DNA of 64,000 nucleotides from positions 496,001-560,000 of the forward strand of contig CANLQI010000002.1 in the NCBI GenBank assembly GCA_947493325.1. Reading direction: 5' to 3'. The DNA comes from an uncultured Sphingomonadaceae bacterium. GTDB lineage: Bacteria > Pseudomonadota > Alphaproteobacteria > Sphingomonadales > Sphingomonadaceae. Below, one piece after another: positions 1 to 9,641 of the stretch. The notes under the pieces were generated by a model. The model made no database searches. It had not been told where the DNA came from and worked only from the letters and a program-made list of their open reading frames with translations. The translations under genes were made by a program, and so were the position numbers. The stretch's first letter is position 1. Each line of letters starts with the position of its first letter.

Positions 1-1916
1 GGCCCGAAAAAGTACGCATGATGCAGGAAAACTGGATTGGCAAGTCGCAGGGTCTGACATTTCGGTTCAAACTGGACCGTGCGGCAGGCGGCTTTGATGA
101 TATCGAAGTTTTCTCCACGCGGCCCGACACGATTTTTGGCGCAAGTTTCTGCGCAATTGCGGCGGATCATCCTTTGGCGCTGGCATTAGCCGAGCAGAAT
201 GAAGATCTTGCCGCCTTTGCCGATGAATGCCGCAAAACCGGCACGGCAGCAGCGGATATTGAAACGCAGGAAAAACGCGGCTTTGACACAGGGCTGACGG
301 TAACCCATCCACTCGATCCCGAATGGCATTTGCCCGTTTTCGTCGCAAACTTTGTGCTGATGGATTATGGTACGGGCGCAGTATTCGGTGTGCCCGCGCA
401 TGACCAGCGCGACTTGGATTTCGCGCGCAAATATATGCTGCCCGTGACGCGCGTTGTGGCAGAAGAAGGCGAGGAAGATACGCCGATTCATAACGAGGCT
501 TATACTGGCCCCGGCAATATCATTAATTCAAAATTCCTGAATGGCATGGAAGTCGAAGCTGCCAAAAAAGCCGTAATAGACCGTGCGGAAAGCGAAGGCT
601 GGGGCGAAGGCTCAACAGTTTACCGCCTGCGCGACTGGGGCGTCTCGCGTCAGCGCTACTGGGGCACGCCAATCCCGATTATCCATTGCGATGATTGTGG
701 GCCTGTGGGCGTTCCAAAAGCAGAGTTGCCGGTCAAGCTGCCTGATAACGTGACATTCGACAGGCCGGGCAATCCTCTGGAGCATCACGCCGCATGGAAG
801 CATGTAGACTGTCCGAAATGCGGGAAGGCGGCGCGGCGCGAAACCGACACGCTGGACACGTTTATCAACTCCAGCTGGTATTTCCTGCGCTTTGCGAGCC
901 AACCTGACGATAGGCCGTTTGATAAAGACGTGCTCGCCAAATGGATGCCGGTAGCGCAATATATCGGCGGGATCGAGCATGCGATCCTGCATCTGCTCTA
1001 CGCCCGTTTCTGGACCCGCGCATTGAAATCGCTCGGCAAAGTCGATGTGGCCGAACCCTTTGCCAGCCTTTTCACACAGGGCATGGTGACGCATGAGACC
1101 TATTCACGTGCGCAGGGTGAGGGCAAAGGTGACACATATTATACCCCTGCCGAAGTGGACCGCGATGGCAATGGCGCGAAACTGATCGCCGATGGTGCGC
1201 CTGTCGAAATCGGCCGTGTCATCAAAATGTCCAAGTCCAAGAAAAATGTCGTCGATCCCGACGAGATTGTTGATCAGTACGGCGCGGACGCGGTGCGCTG
1301 GTTCATGCTGTCGGATAGTCCACCCGAGCGTGACCTGCCCTGGTCGGAAGCCGGTATTGAGGGCAGCTGGCGCTTTGTGCAGCGGCTCTGGCGGCTGTTT
1401 GCGCAGGTGGATGATAGTGCCAGCAGCCAAGAAGCAATGGTGAGCGATAAGGCTGTAGACCGCAAGCTGCACCAGACACTGCATGGCGTGGCTGAAGATA
1501 TTGAAGACCTGTCGTTCAACAAGGCGATTGCCAAGATATTCGAACTGGTCAACCTGATCGAAAAAGCTGGGCCTTCTGCCAGCCGCAACGCGGCCATCAA
1601 AGCATTGATACAGATTGTCGCGCCTATGACACCGCATCTGGCCGAAGAGGCATGGAGGATGTTTGGAAATGAAGGACTGGTCGCCAATGCGCCCTGGCCA
1701 GATATTGACGAAAGCCTGTTGGTGGAAGATGAAGTGACCATCGCGGTGCAGGTGCGTGGGAAGCTGCGTGATACGCTGACCGTGGCCAAGGGCCTGCCGA
1801 AAGAGGAAATGGAAAAACTTGCGCTGGCGTCTGAAAAAGTCCAGCGTGCCATGGACGGGGCCGAGGTGCGCAAAGTGATTGTGGTGCCCGACCGGCTCGT
1901 CAATGTGGTGATTTAA
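1..1916 (+). CDS. leuS: leucyl-tRNA synthetase (3' part)
   Basis: Charges tRNA-Leu in the cytoplasm. The reading frame is already open at base 3 ([11 protein letters not shown]), so the N-terminal Rossmann half with the HIGH motif lies before the window; about 637 residues are visible. Present are the CP1 editing domain ([22 protein letters not shown]), a Cys pair module (CDDC and CPKC) before the conserved [10 protein letters not shown] segment, the KMSKS loop at 1224-1238, and the anticodon-binding and C-terminal domains ending in a Val/Ile-rich tail. The stop codon overlaps the ATG of lptE (TAATG), which suggests translational coupling. Identification is secure from motifs and neighbours. 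Confidence 0.97.
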   Translation, partial: PEKVRMMQENWIGKSQGLTFRFKLDRAAGGFDDIEVFSTRPDTIFGASFCAIAADHPLALALAEQNEDLAAFADECRKTGTAAADIETQEKRGFDTGLTVTHPLDPEWHLPVFVANFVLMDYGTGAVFGVPAHDQRDLDFARKYMLPVTRVVAEEGEEDTPIHNEAYTGPGNIINSKFLNGMEVEAAKKAVIDRAESEGWGEGSTVYRLRDWGVSRQRYWGTPIPIIHCDDCGPVGVPKAELPVKLPDNVTFDRPGNPLEHHAAWKHVDCPKCGKAARRETDTLDTFINSSWYFLRFASQPDDRPFDKDVLAKWMPVAQYIGGIEHAILHLLYARFWTRALKSLGKVDVAEPFASLFTQGMVTHETYSRAQGEGKGDTYYTPAEVDRDGNGAKLIADGAPVEIGRVIKMSKSKKNVVDPDEIVDQYGADAVRWFMLSDSPPERDLPWSEAGIEGSWRFVQRLWRLFAQVDDSASSQEAMVSDKAVDRKLHQTLHGVAEDIEDLSFNKAIAKIFELVNLIEKAGPSASRNAAIKALIQIVAPMTPHLAEEAWRMFGNEGLVANAPWPDIDESLLVEDEVTIAVQVRGKLRDTLTVAKGLPKEEMEKLALASEKVQRAMDGAEVRKVIVVPDRLVNVVI

Positions 1917-2416
1917 TGCGTTATGTCCTGATTTTGCTGCTGCCTTTCCTGCTCGCCGGGTGCGGGCTAAAACCGCTCTATGCGGGCGGTACGGGCGGAG
2001 CGGTTTCGCAAAACCTGGGCCAGATCGAAGTCGAGACAATCGAGGGCAAGAGCGGTTGGCTGGTGCGCAATGCGCTCACTGATCGGCTAGCTCCGTTGTC
2101 GGGCGGCGGGCCGCAATATCTCCTGAAAATTCGGCTGGATGACCGGCTGGAAGGCTTTGGCCTGCTCGCCAATGATACGGTCAGCCGTGAACGCCGCACG
2201 CTGCGAGCACGTTATCAGCTGGTAGATGCAGCCACGGGTGAAACCGTGCTGGACGCCACGGCGGGCAGCGATGCTGGCATTGATGTGGTGAGCAGCGAAT
2301 ATGCGACTATCGCGGCGGAAAACACCGCGCTGGAAAACCTGTCACGCGAAGTTGCGGACCAGATTATCGAGCGGCTGTCGCTCTATGCCCGTCAGCGCGC
2401 CGCGCAAAACCCATGA
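1916..2416 (+). CDS. lptE: LPS-assembly lipoprotein LptE
   Basis: Outer-membrane lipoprotein expected to plug and assemble the LptD translocon that delivers LPS to the cell surface. The 166-residue product starts with a lipoprotein signal peptide ending in the lipobox LAGC (Cys16), followed by GLKPLYAGG, typical of the LptE/RlpB family. The start overlaps the leuS stop and the end overlaps holA by 4 bp. The arrangement leuS-lptE-holA is common in alphaproteobacteria and supports the call more strongly than the poorly conserved sequence does. Confidence 0.88.
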   Translation: MRYVLILLLPFLLAGCGLKPLYAGGTGGAVSQNLGQIEVETIEGKSGWLVRNALTDRLAPLSGGGPQYLLKIRLDDRLEGFGLLANDTVSRERRTLRARYQLVDAATGETVLDATAGSDAGIDVVSSEYATIAAENTALENLSREVADQIIERLSLYARQRAAQNP

Positions 2417-3447
2417 AAGTAAAGGCGGCGGATATCCGCGCCGCAATGCGGCAGCCTTCACCTGATATTATATGCTACCTGCTTTACGGCCCCGATGAAT
2501 CGACCAGCGCGGAATTTGCCGCTGGCCTGGCCAAGGCTTTTGGCGATCATGCCGAACGGGTGGATTTCACCGGGCCAGAACTGAAAAACGACCCCAGCAA
2601 ACTGGCCGACGAAGCGGCTTCCATGTCGCTTTTTGGCGACAAACGCTATATTCGCGTGACCACACAGGGTGACGAAAGCCTGGCGGCAGTGGAAAATCTG
2701 CTGTGCGCTGACAATGCTGTAAACCCTGTCATTATTCAGGCCACGGGCATGACTGACCGGGGTAAAGTCGCCAAGGCGGCGGCTGCCTCCAAGCGGGCGA
2801 TGGCCTGTATGAATTACCTGCCCGATGCGAATGAAATGGCGGGTATTGTCAGCGAATTTGGCCGCACCAAGGGCGTCAACATTCCGCGCCCGCTGGCGGC
2901 GCAGATTGCGAGCTATACCGGTATGGACCGGCGGCTGGCGGAGCAGGAGGTGGAGAAAATGTCGCTTTATCTCGACGCTTCGCCCAATGCGCCGCAGGTG
3001 GTGGAGCCGGAAATTGCACTCGCGCTTCGTGCCGAGACTGAAGATGAGGCTATGGGGCCGGTTATCAACTGTGTGTTGGGCGGCAATATCGGCAAATTGG
3101 CGGATGAGCTGGCGCGGATTGACGAGGCGGGCATTTCCGAAGTGGGGCTGGTGCTGGCGCTGCAGCGCCGCGCCATGCAGCTGGCGCAATTGGCGGGCAA
3201 GATGGGGCGCGGCGGTGACATTCATGCCTTTGTGGAGAATGAATCGCGGCGCGGGCCGATATTCTGGAAAGAGAAACCCGATTATGTGCGTCAGCTTAGC
3301 GTCTGGCGCAGCCCTGCTCTGGCGCGCCTGGGCGAGCGGCTGATTGATTTGCATGTTCGGATGATGATGGACAGCCAAAGCGGTTCGCAGCTGCTGCGGC
3401 AGGAATTGACCGAAATCACCCGCGCCGCTGCGGCAATGGCGCGATAA
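2413..3447 (+). CDS. holA: DNA polymerase III subunit delta
   Basis: Clamp-loader subunit that opens the beta clamp during replication. The 344-residue length fits HolA. The N-terminal region (CYLLYGPDES, then SLFGDKRYIRV) matches the degenerate AAA+ fold of delta; the C-terminal collar region ends EITRAAAAMAR. The start is ATGA overlapping the lptE stop, so leuS-lptE-holA reads as one transcript. Confidence 0.92.
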   Translation: MKVKAADIRAAMRQPSPDIICYLLYGPDESTSAEFAAGLAKAFGDHAERVDFTGPELKNDPSKLADEAASMSLFGDKRYIRVTTQGDESLAAVENLLCADNAVNPVIIQATGMTDRGKVAKAAAASKRAMACMNYLPDANEMAGIVSEFGRTKGVNIPRPLAAQIASYTGMDRRLAEQEVEKMSLYLDASPNAPQVVEPEIALALRAETEDEAMGPVINCVLGGNIGKLADELARIDEAGISEVGLVLALQRRAMQLAQLAGKMGRGGDIHAFVENESRRGPIFWKEKPDYVRQLSVWRSPALARLGERLIDLHVRMMMDSQSGSQLLRQELTEITRAAAAMAR

Positions 3448-3509
3448 TGCATTGCCACTCCAGACGCGCAGCGCCTTGAAACCCGCGCGGGAATTGCCAG
3501 ATATATGGC

Positions 3510-3911
3510 ATGGACCCGAAACAACTTACCGATGCAGAATGGCGTGAGCGCCTGACCCCCGAACAATATCATGTGCTGCGCGAAGCAGGCACGGAACGCG
3601 CCTTTACCGGCGAATATAATGATAACAAGGCTGTGGGCCGCTACACATGTGCAGGGTGCGGGGAAATGCTGTTTGAATCAGATGCCAAGTTCGACAGCGG
3701 TTGCGGCTGGCCCAGTTTTACGGCGCCCGCCAAGGGCGATGCCGTCGAGGAACGCACCGATACCAGTCACGGCATGATACGCACAGAAGTGCTGTGCGCA
3801 AATTGCAATGGCCATTTAGGACATGTTTTCCCCGATGGCCCCGGCCCGGAGGGGCTGCGCTATTGCATGAACAGCCTCGCGCTCGATTTCGCCGCAAAGG
3901 ATGAAATGTAA
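3510..3911 (+). CDS. msrB: peptide-methionine (R)-S-oxide reductase MsrB
   Basis: Reduces methionine-R-sulfoxide in proteins. The 133 residues contain both zinc CxxC pairs (CAGC and CANC), the GCGWPSF substrate-site motif, GHVFPDGP, and the catalytic-Cys segment [11 protein letters not shown] near the C-terminus. It stands alone between holA and the PBP gene. With the free-methionine sulfoxide reductase at 32.6 kb it covers R-sulfoxide repair of both protein-bound and free methionine. Confidence 0.96.
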   Translation: MDPKQLTDAEWRERLTPEQYHVLREAGTERAFTGEYNDNKAVGRYTCAGCGEMLFESDAKFDSGCGWPSFTAPAKGDAVEERTDTSHGMIRTEVLCANCNGHLGHVFPDGPGPEGLRYCMNSLALDFAAKDEM

Positions 3912-4084
3912 TTACCTGATAAAAAGTGCTATTCTGGCAAAGCACATGAACGGGATTCCCATCGCCTTCAATTTAGCCTATCCCTTGTACAAGCCGGTTC
4001 GTCGCACCATGCATTTGTTTCATTCAGCAAATGTAAAGGCGCAAGACCGCTTGGTCAAAGCACAATATGATCCGAGGGCAGGAT

Positions 4085-6262
4085 ATGGCACGCGTTAAAA
4101 AACCGGCGAAGAAAAAGAGCAGGTCCAAAACTAAGGCCGCGCCGGAAGGCCGGCTTAAATTATGGCTTTGGCGTTTTTTCAAAACCGGGCTTGTGGTCGC
4201 TATAGTCGGTATTATTGGTCTGGTGTCTGCCGTCGGCTTCACCATGTCCTCACTGCCAAGTTACGAAGCGCTAAAAAAATCACCCAATGGACAGATGATT
4301 CTGGTGCGTGCGCGCGACGGTACGGAGATCATGTCGCTCGGCCCCAGTTTTGGCGAATGGCTGGATATTGAGGATATTCCCGATGTCATGAAAGATGCCA
4401 TGGTTGCTGTTGAGGACCGGCGTTTCGAAAGCCATTTTGGCATCGACCCCTATGGCATGGGCCGTGCCGGGTGGTTTGCGATTAAAAATTATGGCAACGG
4501 CCGGCGAATGCAGGGCGCATCGACCATTACGCAGCAGCTGGCCCGCAATATTTTCCTGAGCAACAGCTATACATTCTGGCGCAAGGCGCGCGAAATGGTG
4601 CTGGCGATGGCGATGGAGCGCAAGTTTAGCAAGGAACAGATTCTCGAGCTTTATCTGAACAAGGTATATTTCGGCGGCGGCGCTTACGGCATTGATTCCG
4701 CCTCACGCCGGTTTTTCAGTCACCCGGCCACCGAGCTTGATCTGGCCGAAGCGTCGATTATCGCTGGTCTTGTCAAGGCGCCCTCGCGCTATTCACCGAC
4801 CGCAGATGCCGAAGCTGCGATCGGGCGGGCTTCGGTTGTCCTTAAAGTCATGCAGGAAACCGGCAAGATTTCTGCGTCGCAGGCGGCCTCCACCAATCCA
4901 TCCGCTGTGAAGCTCGCGCCTGACAAGGCGCAGAACAGCGTGCGCTATTTTACTGACTGGGCGCTGCCACAACTTGATATGCTGCTGCCCGAAACTGACG
5001 AGCCGATAGAAGTATGGACCACGCTTGACCTGCGCATGCAGCGGGCGGCGACGGCGGCGATTCAGGCCAATGCCCCGGGCGGTGCTCAGGGTGCGATTGT
5101 CTCGCTCGACCGCGATGGCGCGGTGCTCGCTATGGTCGGCGGTACCGATTATGTGAATTCCAATTACAACCGCGCCACCAGCGCTGTGCGTCAGCCGGGT
5201 TCGGCGTGGAAGCTGTTTGTATATATGGCCGCGCTGGAAGCGGGTTATACACCCGAAGATATGGTGACAGATGAAAAAGTCACGATTGATGGCTGGACGC
5301 CGCGCAACAGCGGCGGACGTTATGCAGGGGACATTAATTTGCGCACTGCCTTTGCCTATTCAAAAAACACCGTGGCCGCGCAGCTTGGCAATGAACTGGG
5401 CTATGGCACGATCGCCAGCATGGCGCGGCGCTTTGGTGTTACGACACCGATCAACACCCATCCGTCCATGGTGCTGGGTACATCGGAAACGCGCGTGATT
5501 GACATGACCCGCGCTTTTGCGGCGGTTAATGCGCGGGGCGCGGCTGTTACCCCCTACGGTGTGACGAAAGTTACGACGATCAAGGGTGAGACCCTGTATG
5601 AGGCCGATCCCGATATGACACAGGTGCTGATCCCGCCGCACGTGGCGGCAGGGATTACCGACCTGCTGCAGACAGCGGTCAATACCGGCACCGGCCGCGC
5701 GGCGCAGATTGGCCGTCCCGTCGCAGGCAAGACCGGCACGACGAATAGCAATAAGGACGGCTGGTTCCTGGGTTTTTCCAGCGGCATTACCACAGGCGTC
5801 TGGATGGGGCGCGATGATGCCAAGGCTGTCAAAGGCCTGCAGGGCGGGCGCGCACCGGCCAAAGCCTTTGCCGACTATATGCGCGTCGCGGTTGCAGGCC
5901 GCAAAGTGGAGAAATTTGATACCGAGCTGGTGCTGCCTGAATGGCAGCTGGAACCCGATGACGAAGCTTATTTCCAAAACCCTGACGATATGATTTTTGT
6001 AGATGAATATGGCAATCCGATTGATGTGGATGGCGGCGAAACCCTACCGCCGGGTCCGAACCTGCCGCCCGCAGATACACCGGCTCCACCGGGCCCATCC
6101 GGTCCGCAGATGCTGGATCAGGACTTTATCGACCGCGCCACGGGTAACACAGATGGCGGCGGATCCGACCCGAAATCCAAGCCAAAACCAGCACCTGAAA
6201 AACGCGATCCTCCACCGCCTCCGCCCCGCGGCGATTCAGCGGTGGAAGAAGGCATTTACTAG
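4085..6262 (+). CDS. class A penicillin-binding protein (PBP1A-type)
   Basis: Bifunctional peptidoglycan glycosyltransferase/transpeptidase of the inner membrane. After a Lys/Arg-rich cytoplasmic tail there is one membrane segment (about residues 36-56), then a GT51 domain (EDRRFESHFGID, QGASTITQQLARN, RKAREMVLAM, LYLNKVYFGGGAYG). The transpeptidase domain has SAWK (SxxK), SKN and KTGTTNSNKD. The C-terminus is a long acidic then Pro-rich tail (PPPPPPRGD). Start 4085 is chosen because AGGGCAGG sits just upstream; an in-frame ATG at 4067 would add six residues and has no clear ribosome site. Confidence 0.94.
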   Translation: MARVKKPAKKKSRSKTKAAPEGRLKLWLWRFFKTGLVVAIVGIIGLVSAVGFTMSSLPSYEALKKSPNGQMILVRARDGTEIMSLGPSFGEWLDIEDIPDVMKDAMVAVEDRRFESHFGIDPYGMGRAGWFAIKNYGNGRRMQGASTITQQLARNIFLSNSYTFWRKAREMVLAMAMERKFSKEQILELYLNKVYFGGGAYGIDSASRRFFSHPATELDLAEASIIAGLVKAPSRYSPTADAEAAIGRASVVLKVMQETGKISASQAASTNPSAVKLAPDKAQNSVRYFTDWALPQLDMLLPETDEPIEVWTTLDLRMQRAATAAIQANAPGGAQGAIVSLDRDGAVLAMVGGTDYVNSNYNRATSAVRQPGSAWKLFVYMAALEAGYTPEDMVTDEKVTIDGWTPRNSGGRYAGDINLRTAFAYSKNTVAAQLGNELGYGTIASMARRFGVTTPINTHPSMVLGTSETRVIDMTRAFAAVNARGAAVTPYGVTKVTTIKGETLYEADPDMTQVLIPPHVAAGITDLLQTAVNTGTGRAAQIGRPVAGKTGTTNSNKDGWFLGFSSGITTGVWMGRDDAKAVKGLQGGRAPAKAFADYMRVAVAGRKVEKFDTELVLPEWQLEPDDEAYFQNPDDMIFVDEYGNPIDVDGGETLPPGPNLPPADTPAPPGPSGPQMLDQDFIDRATGNTDGGGSDPKSKPKPAPEKRDPPPPPPRGDSAVEEGIY

Positions 6263-6291
6263 GGGCGCCGCAACGCGCTCCCGTGCATCTC

Positions 6292-7035
6292 TTACTCTAT
6301 CACTACGGCGTGTAACGTGGCGCCATGCTCTTTTAGCCAACGGTCGGCAGCATTGCGGTCGCCTTCATAGATATGATCAAGCCATGCATAGAATGCGGCG
6401 CTGTGGTCCATATGCTGCATATGTGCGATCTCATGTGCCACTACGGAACGGCGCACGTCGTCCGGGGCCATTATCAAGCGCCAGTTGATACGGACCTTTC
6501 CCGCCGATGAGCAGCTCCCCCAGCGCCGCCTTGCGCTGGATAATGCCAGGGGCGGCGGCATGATGCCTGCGGCACTGCTGTAATAGGCAATATCATCGGC
6601 CATGATCTGCCGCGCCTGTTTTTTCAGCCATGCGGCAACGCGTTTGGGGACATTCTGGCATGGGCCCCCGACCCGTATTTCGCCATTTGCCCATATAACT
6701 CGGCGTGGCCATTCTTCCTGCCAGCGAATGATGGCCTGTTCGCCGCGAAATGCGATGATGCTGTCTGCTTCCAACCGGGAAACCGGCCCCGCTTTGGCAA
6801 AGCTGTTTTCTATCCAGTCCGATTTTTCGTGCACGAACGCAGTAATCTGATGCACGGGCACATAAGGCGGGCTGGTAACGCGGATGGTTTCCCGGGCTGG
6901 GTCAGTGCGCAAGGTGATGGAACGTGAGCGTGCATGGCGGCGGATATGCAGCGCATAATCACGGCCGTTTATGCGGATATATTCCGGCGCGGCGGGCGCT
7001 GCAGCTATGCGGGATTTAAAGTTCAGCATCGACAA
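6292..7035 (-). CDS. YgjP/SprT-like zinc metallopeptidase (M48-type fold, DUF45)
   Basis: Predicted cytoplasmic metal-dependent hydrolase. The 247 residues contain RRWGSCSS and VVAHEIAHMQHMDHSAAFY, i.e. an HExxH zinc site with downstream His, the signature of the YgjP/DUF45 family; no signal peptide is seen. Its start overlaps the end of the YcgN-family gene by 20 bp, so it is the last gene of a three-gene operon. The biological substrate of the family is not established. A start two codons later is equally possible. Confidence 0.85.
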   Translation of the reverse strand: MSMLNFKSRIAAAPAAPEYIRINGRDYALHIRRHARSRSITLRTDPARETIRVTSPPYVPVHQITAFVHEKSDWIENSFAKAGPVSRLEADSIIAFRGEQAIIRWQEEWPRRVIWANGEIRVGGPCQNVPKRVAAWLKKQARQIMADDIAYYSSAAGIMPPPLALSSARRRWGSCSSAGKVRINWRLIMAPDDVRRSVVAHEIAHMQHMDHSAAFYAWLDHIYEGDRNAADRWLKEHGATLHAVVIE

Positions 7036-7471
7036 TATGATGCTCCAGCGGCCCTGCTACAGTTTCGCTGACCACCCTGCCGGCCACAGAATTGCCGGTA
7101 TCATGGATTGTCTGACGACTACCACTGATAAGGTAGTGCCAGCCCTGCAATGGCTTTCCATCGGCGCGCAAACGATAGGCGCAGCTTGATGGCAACCAAC
7201 CGATACCTTCCAGTTTAGCGGGTGTCAGGCGCAGGCAATCGGGAACCAGCGCACGGCGGTGCCGGTAATCGGTGCATTGCGCGGTGCCCGTATCAAGCAG
7301 ACGGCACGACACATTGGTGGGATAAATACGTCCTGCGTCTTCGTCCTCGACTTTATGCAGGCAGCATTTGCCGCACCCATCGCACAATGCTTCCCACTGG
7401 CCGCGATCAAGGCTCGCCAGTGGTTTTTCCCAGAATGGAGTGTCATTCAGCGAAGCTATTTGCCCGGTCAT
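7016..7471 (-). CDS. YcgN family cysteine-cluster protein (UPF0260)
   Basis: 151-residue soluble protein of the YcgN family, function unknown. The N-terminus carries a dense Cys cluster (LCDGCGKCCLHK, then SCRLLD, C-TDYRHR, PDCLRL) resembling CxCxxCC zinc/iron-cluster proteins, followed by the family signature around GIGWLPSSCAYR and the C-terminal ISG segment. It overlaps the SCO1 gene by 4 bp upstream and the YgjP-like gene downstream. Grouping with a copper chaperone and a metallopeptidase suggests a metal-related role, but that is inference. Confidence 0.87.
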   Translation of the reverse strand: MTGQIASLNDTPFWEKPLASLDRGQWEALCDGCGKCCLHKVEDEDAGRIYPTNVSCRLLDTGTAQCTDYRHRRALVPDCLRLTPAKLEGIGWLPSSCAYRLRADGKPLQGWHYLISGSRQTIHDTGNSVAGRVVSETVAGPLEHHIVDAEL

Positions 7472-8085
7472 ATCGCCCAGCGGTCAAGCTCGGCAGCAAT
7501 TTCCTGTGGGCTGCCATCGTGTGACAATATTGCCAGCGGTTCGCCCTGTTTGCCGAATAAAATCGCCATTTGCGTATGAGAGACAAGATAACCACCCTCT
7601 TCATTCGGCTCCGACTTTTCATAAAGCACCAGATATTTTTTAGCGACCTCGGCAATTTCCTCTTCGCTGCCGGTGAGGCCGATATAGCGTGGGTGGAATG
7701 CGGCCAGATATTGCTTCATCACATCGGGTGTGTCACGCGCAGGGTCAACACTGACGAAAATGGGCTGAATGTTGTTTGCGCGTTCGGACGCCTGTTTTTC
7801 AAATTCTTTCAGGCCGAGCGCAAGCTGTTGCAAATCAATCGGGCACACATCAGGACAATAGGTATATCCGAAATAGAGCATCCGGTACTGGCCATCAAAA
7901 TCGCTAAAGGTGACCTTTTCACCGTCCTGATTGGTAAGCGTGAAATCACCGCCCATTTTCGCGCCTTTAAGCGGCGGTTCTTCGGTTTGTGCTGCGCCTG
8001 AATCCTGACCCGAGCAGGCAGAAAGTGTGAGCGCTAAGATGGCGAGGCCAATCGCGGCCAGAAGGGGGGAGAGATATTTATTCAT
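7468..8085 (-). CDS. SCO1/SenC/PrrC family copper chaperone lipoprotein
   Basis: Membrane-anchored periplasmic thioredoxin-fold protein thought to help copper delivery to cytochrome oxidase. The 205 residues begin with a lipoprotein signal (LTLSACSG, lipobox Cys24). The copper-binding CPDVCP motif and the later conserved His (VSHTQMAIL) are present, as are FVSVDPARDTP and FGYTYCPDVC typical of SCO proteins. First gene of a convergent operon with the YcgN- and YgjP-like genes; no cytochrome oxidase genes are in the window. Confidence 0.92.
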   Translation of the reverse strand: MNKYLSPLLAAIGLAILALTLSACSGQDSGAAQTEEPPLKGAKMGGDFTLTNQDGEKVTFSDFDGQYRMLYFGYTYCPDVCPIDLQQLALGLKEFEKQASERANNIQPIFVSVDPARDTPDVMKQYLAAFHPRYIGLTGSEEEIAEVAKKYLVLYEKSEPNEEGGYLVSHTQMAILFGKQGEPLAILSHDGSPQEIAAELDRWAI

Positions 8086-8177
8086 GACAGGGTCACTCTT
8101 GACCTGCTAGAACAGGTTATTCAAGGGGGCTTTTGGCTCCTTTGTTCGAATCATGTGATTTTGTATAGAGGTAGCCG

Positions 8178-8798
8178 ATGATGCGTTTTCGTTTTTTGAT
8201 CGCCCTGCTGGGTGTTTTTGCGATAACTGCGACTGCAGCGCCATTCGCGGCGCAGGCACAATTTTCAAGAAGTTACGAATTTTTGAAAGCCGTTAAGGAG
8301 CGTGATGGGACAAAAGCGACGGATTTGATCAACGGGGGAAGTTCTACTCTCGTCAATACGCGCGATTTGACGAGCGGCGAAACTGCTCTGCATATTGTGG
8401 TCGACAGACGGGACGTACCCTGGGTTGGTTTTTTGATCAGGAAGGGCGCGAACGTCAACAGTCGGGACAAAAATGGTATCACTCCGTTGCTGCTGGCGAC
8501 CAAGAATAGAAATACCGATATCGCTGAAATCCTACTACGGGTTGGCGCAGATGTAAATATGGCCAATAATTCGGGAGAAACACCTCTCATCATGGCCGTA
8601 CACCTGCGTGACTTGCCGATGGTGCGTTTGCTGCTTAAGAAAAATGCCGATCCCGACCAGACCGATAATATTGCCGGGAAATCAGCACGGGACTATGCTT
8701 CTGAAGGTGCGCGATTGGCGCCTATATTGGCAGCTATAGAAAATGCCGGCAAAGCTGATAAGAAAGAAGATGTTCAGATATTCGGCCCCAATCTCTAA
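8178..8798 (+). CDS. exported ankyrin-repeat protein
   Basis: 206 residues with an N-terminal Sec signal peptide (hydrophobic core LIALLGVFAITATAA, cleavage after AQA) followed by roughly four ankyrin repeats (GETALHIVVDRRD; GITPLLLATKNRN; GETPLIMAVHLRD; final GKSARDYA). Likely a periplasmic protein-binding scaffold; such ankyrin proteins are common in sphingomonads, but no partner can be named. Divergent from the SCO gene, convergent with mmcB. Confidence 0.85.
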   Translation: MMRFRFLIALLGVFAITATAAPFAAQAQFSRSYEFLKAVKERDGTKATDLINGGSSTLVNTRDLTSGETALHIVVDRRDVPWVGFLIRKGANVNSRDKNGITPLLLATKNRNTDIAEILLRVGADVNMANNSGETPLIMAVHLRDLPMVRLLLKKNADPDQTDNIAGKSARDYASEGARLAPILAAIENAGKADKKEDVQIFGPNL

Positions 8799-8842
8799 TT
8801 TCCTGTGCCCTGAATCGCGTCTAGATTTCAGTTCCTGCCCTT

Positions 8843-9355
8843 CTATTCGATCGGTATTGTATATGCCGGGTCGGCAATTCCCGTAAGTCGGCGCATGGCC
8901 AGTCGTGCGAGACGTGTTGTTTCTGTTTTGCGCCGTGCGGGGGCAAGAACATGTGTTGCTGCAGGGCGCACAATTTCCGCATCATAGGCATCCGCGACAA
9001 TCAGTCCGCAGCGGTCCGGCATAAAATGGTCTCGCTCAAGCGGTGATGCGTCAAAGCCCATGGGAAGAGCCCAGTAAAAACGGTCGCAACATTCTAGATA
9101 TTTGCCCCATTTATCATCGCCGAGTAAATCGGCCCGTGCAGTCTTTATTTCGACAATCACAATCTGTCCCCGCGCATCCACCCCCATGAGATCGGCACGG
9201 CGGTGATTGCGCAACGATACTTCGGGCATGACCCAGATATTGTTGCGCGCAAAAAGCCGGGTTACGCCGCGCGCGACCGCCATGGCGCCGGTCGGAGCGG
9301 GATATGCAACATCGGGAAATTGGGCGGCAAGTATCGCGGACGAATCATTCATCAC
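8843..9355 (-). CDS. mmcB: MmcB family DNA repair protein
   Basis: 170-residue PD-(D/E)xK-like nuclease-fold protein of the MmcB family, linked in Caulobacter to mitomycin C resistance as part of the SOS response. Recognisable stretches are RRADLMGVDARGQIVIVEIK (catalytic-type ADLMG...VEIK) and DRCGLIVADAYDAEIVR. A perfect alphaproteobacterial LexA box (GTTC-N7-GTTC) lies directly upstream at 9365-9379, which independently supports SOS control. Two adjacent start codons exist at 9355 and 9352. Confidence 0.88.
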   Translation of the reverse strand: MMNDSSAILAAQFPDVAYPAPTGAMAVARGVTRLFARNNIWVMPEVSLRNHRRADLMGVDARGQIVIVEIKTARADLLGDDKWGKYLECCDRFYWALPMGFDASPLERDHFMPDRCGLIVADAYDAEIVRPAATHVLAPARRKTETTRLARLAMRRLTGIADPAYTIPIE

Positions 9356-9364
9356 CGCAATTTA

Positions 9365-9379
9365 GAACAAATAAGGAAC
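9365..9379 (-). promoter_or_regulatory. LexA (SOS) box upstream of mmcB
   Basis: On the minus strand this reads GTTC CTTATTT GTTC, an exact match to the alphaproteobacterial LexA consensus GTTC-N7-GTTC. It lies 10 bp before the mmcB start codon, where LexA would block transcription start or escape. Confidence 0.75.
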
Positions 9380-9641
9380 AATGCAAATGGATTAATCACA
9401 CCTCCAAAAGCAGAGGCAGTGCTGCCCATTTATTAAGCAGTAATTTCACTTCTTGCTGCAAAAATACAACAAAATAAATATAATTTGAGCAATAATATTT
9501 TTTCTCTTGTGCAGCGCAACAAAAGCCGGCAGTTTCATGTGGTAGGAGCGAGCCACCGGCTGAATCACAGTATTGATTCAGGATAGAGCAAGCCGCTTCC
9601 ATGCAGGCGGGACGATACGCATCGACACGAAAGGAAATTTC

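Noticed and set aside
1104-2039. Long minus-strand open frame antisense to leuS/lptE
   Set aside because: No recognisable protein, no ribosome site, and it lies opposite a secure coding sequence; typical high-GC shadow frame.
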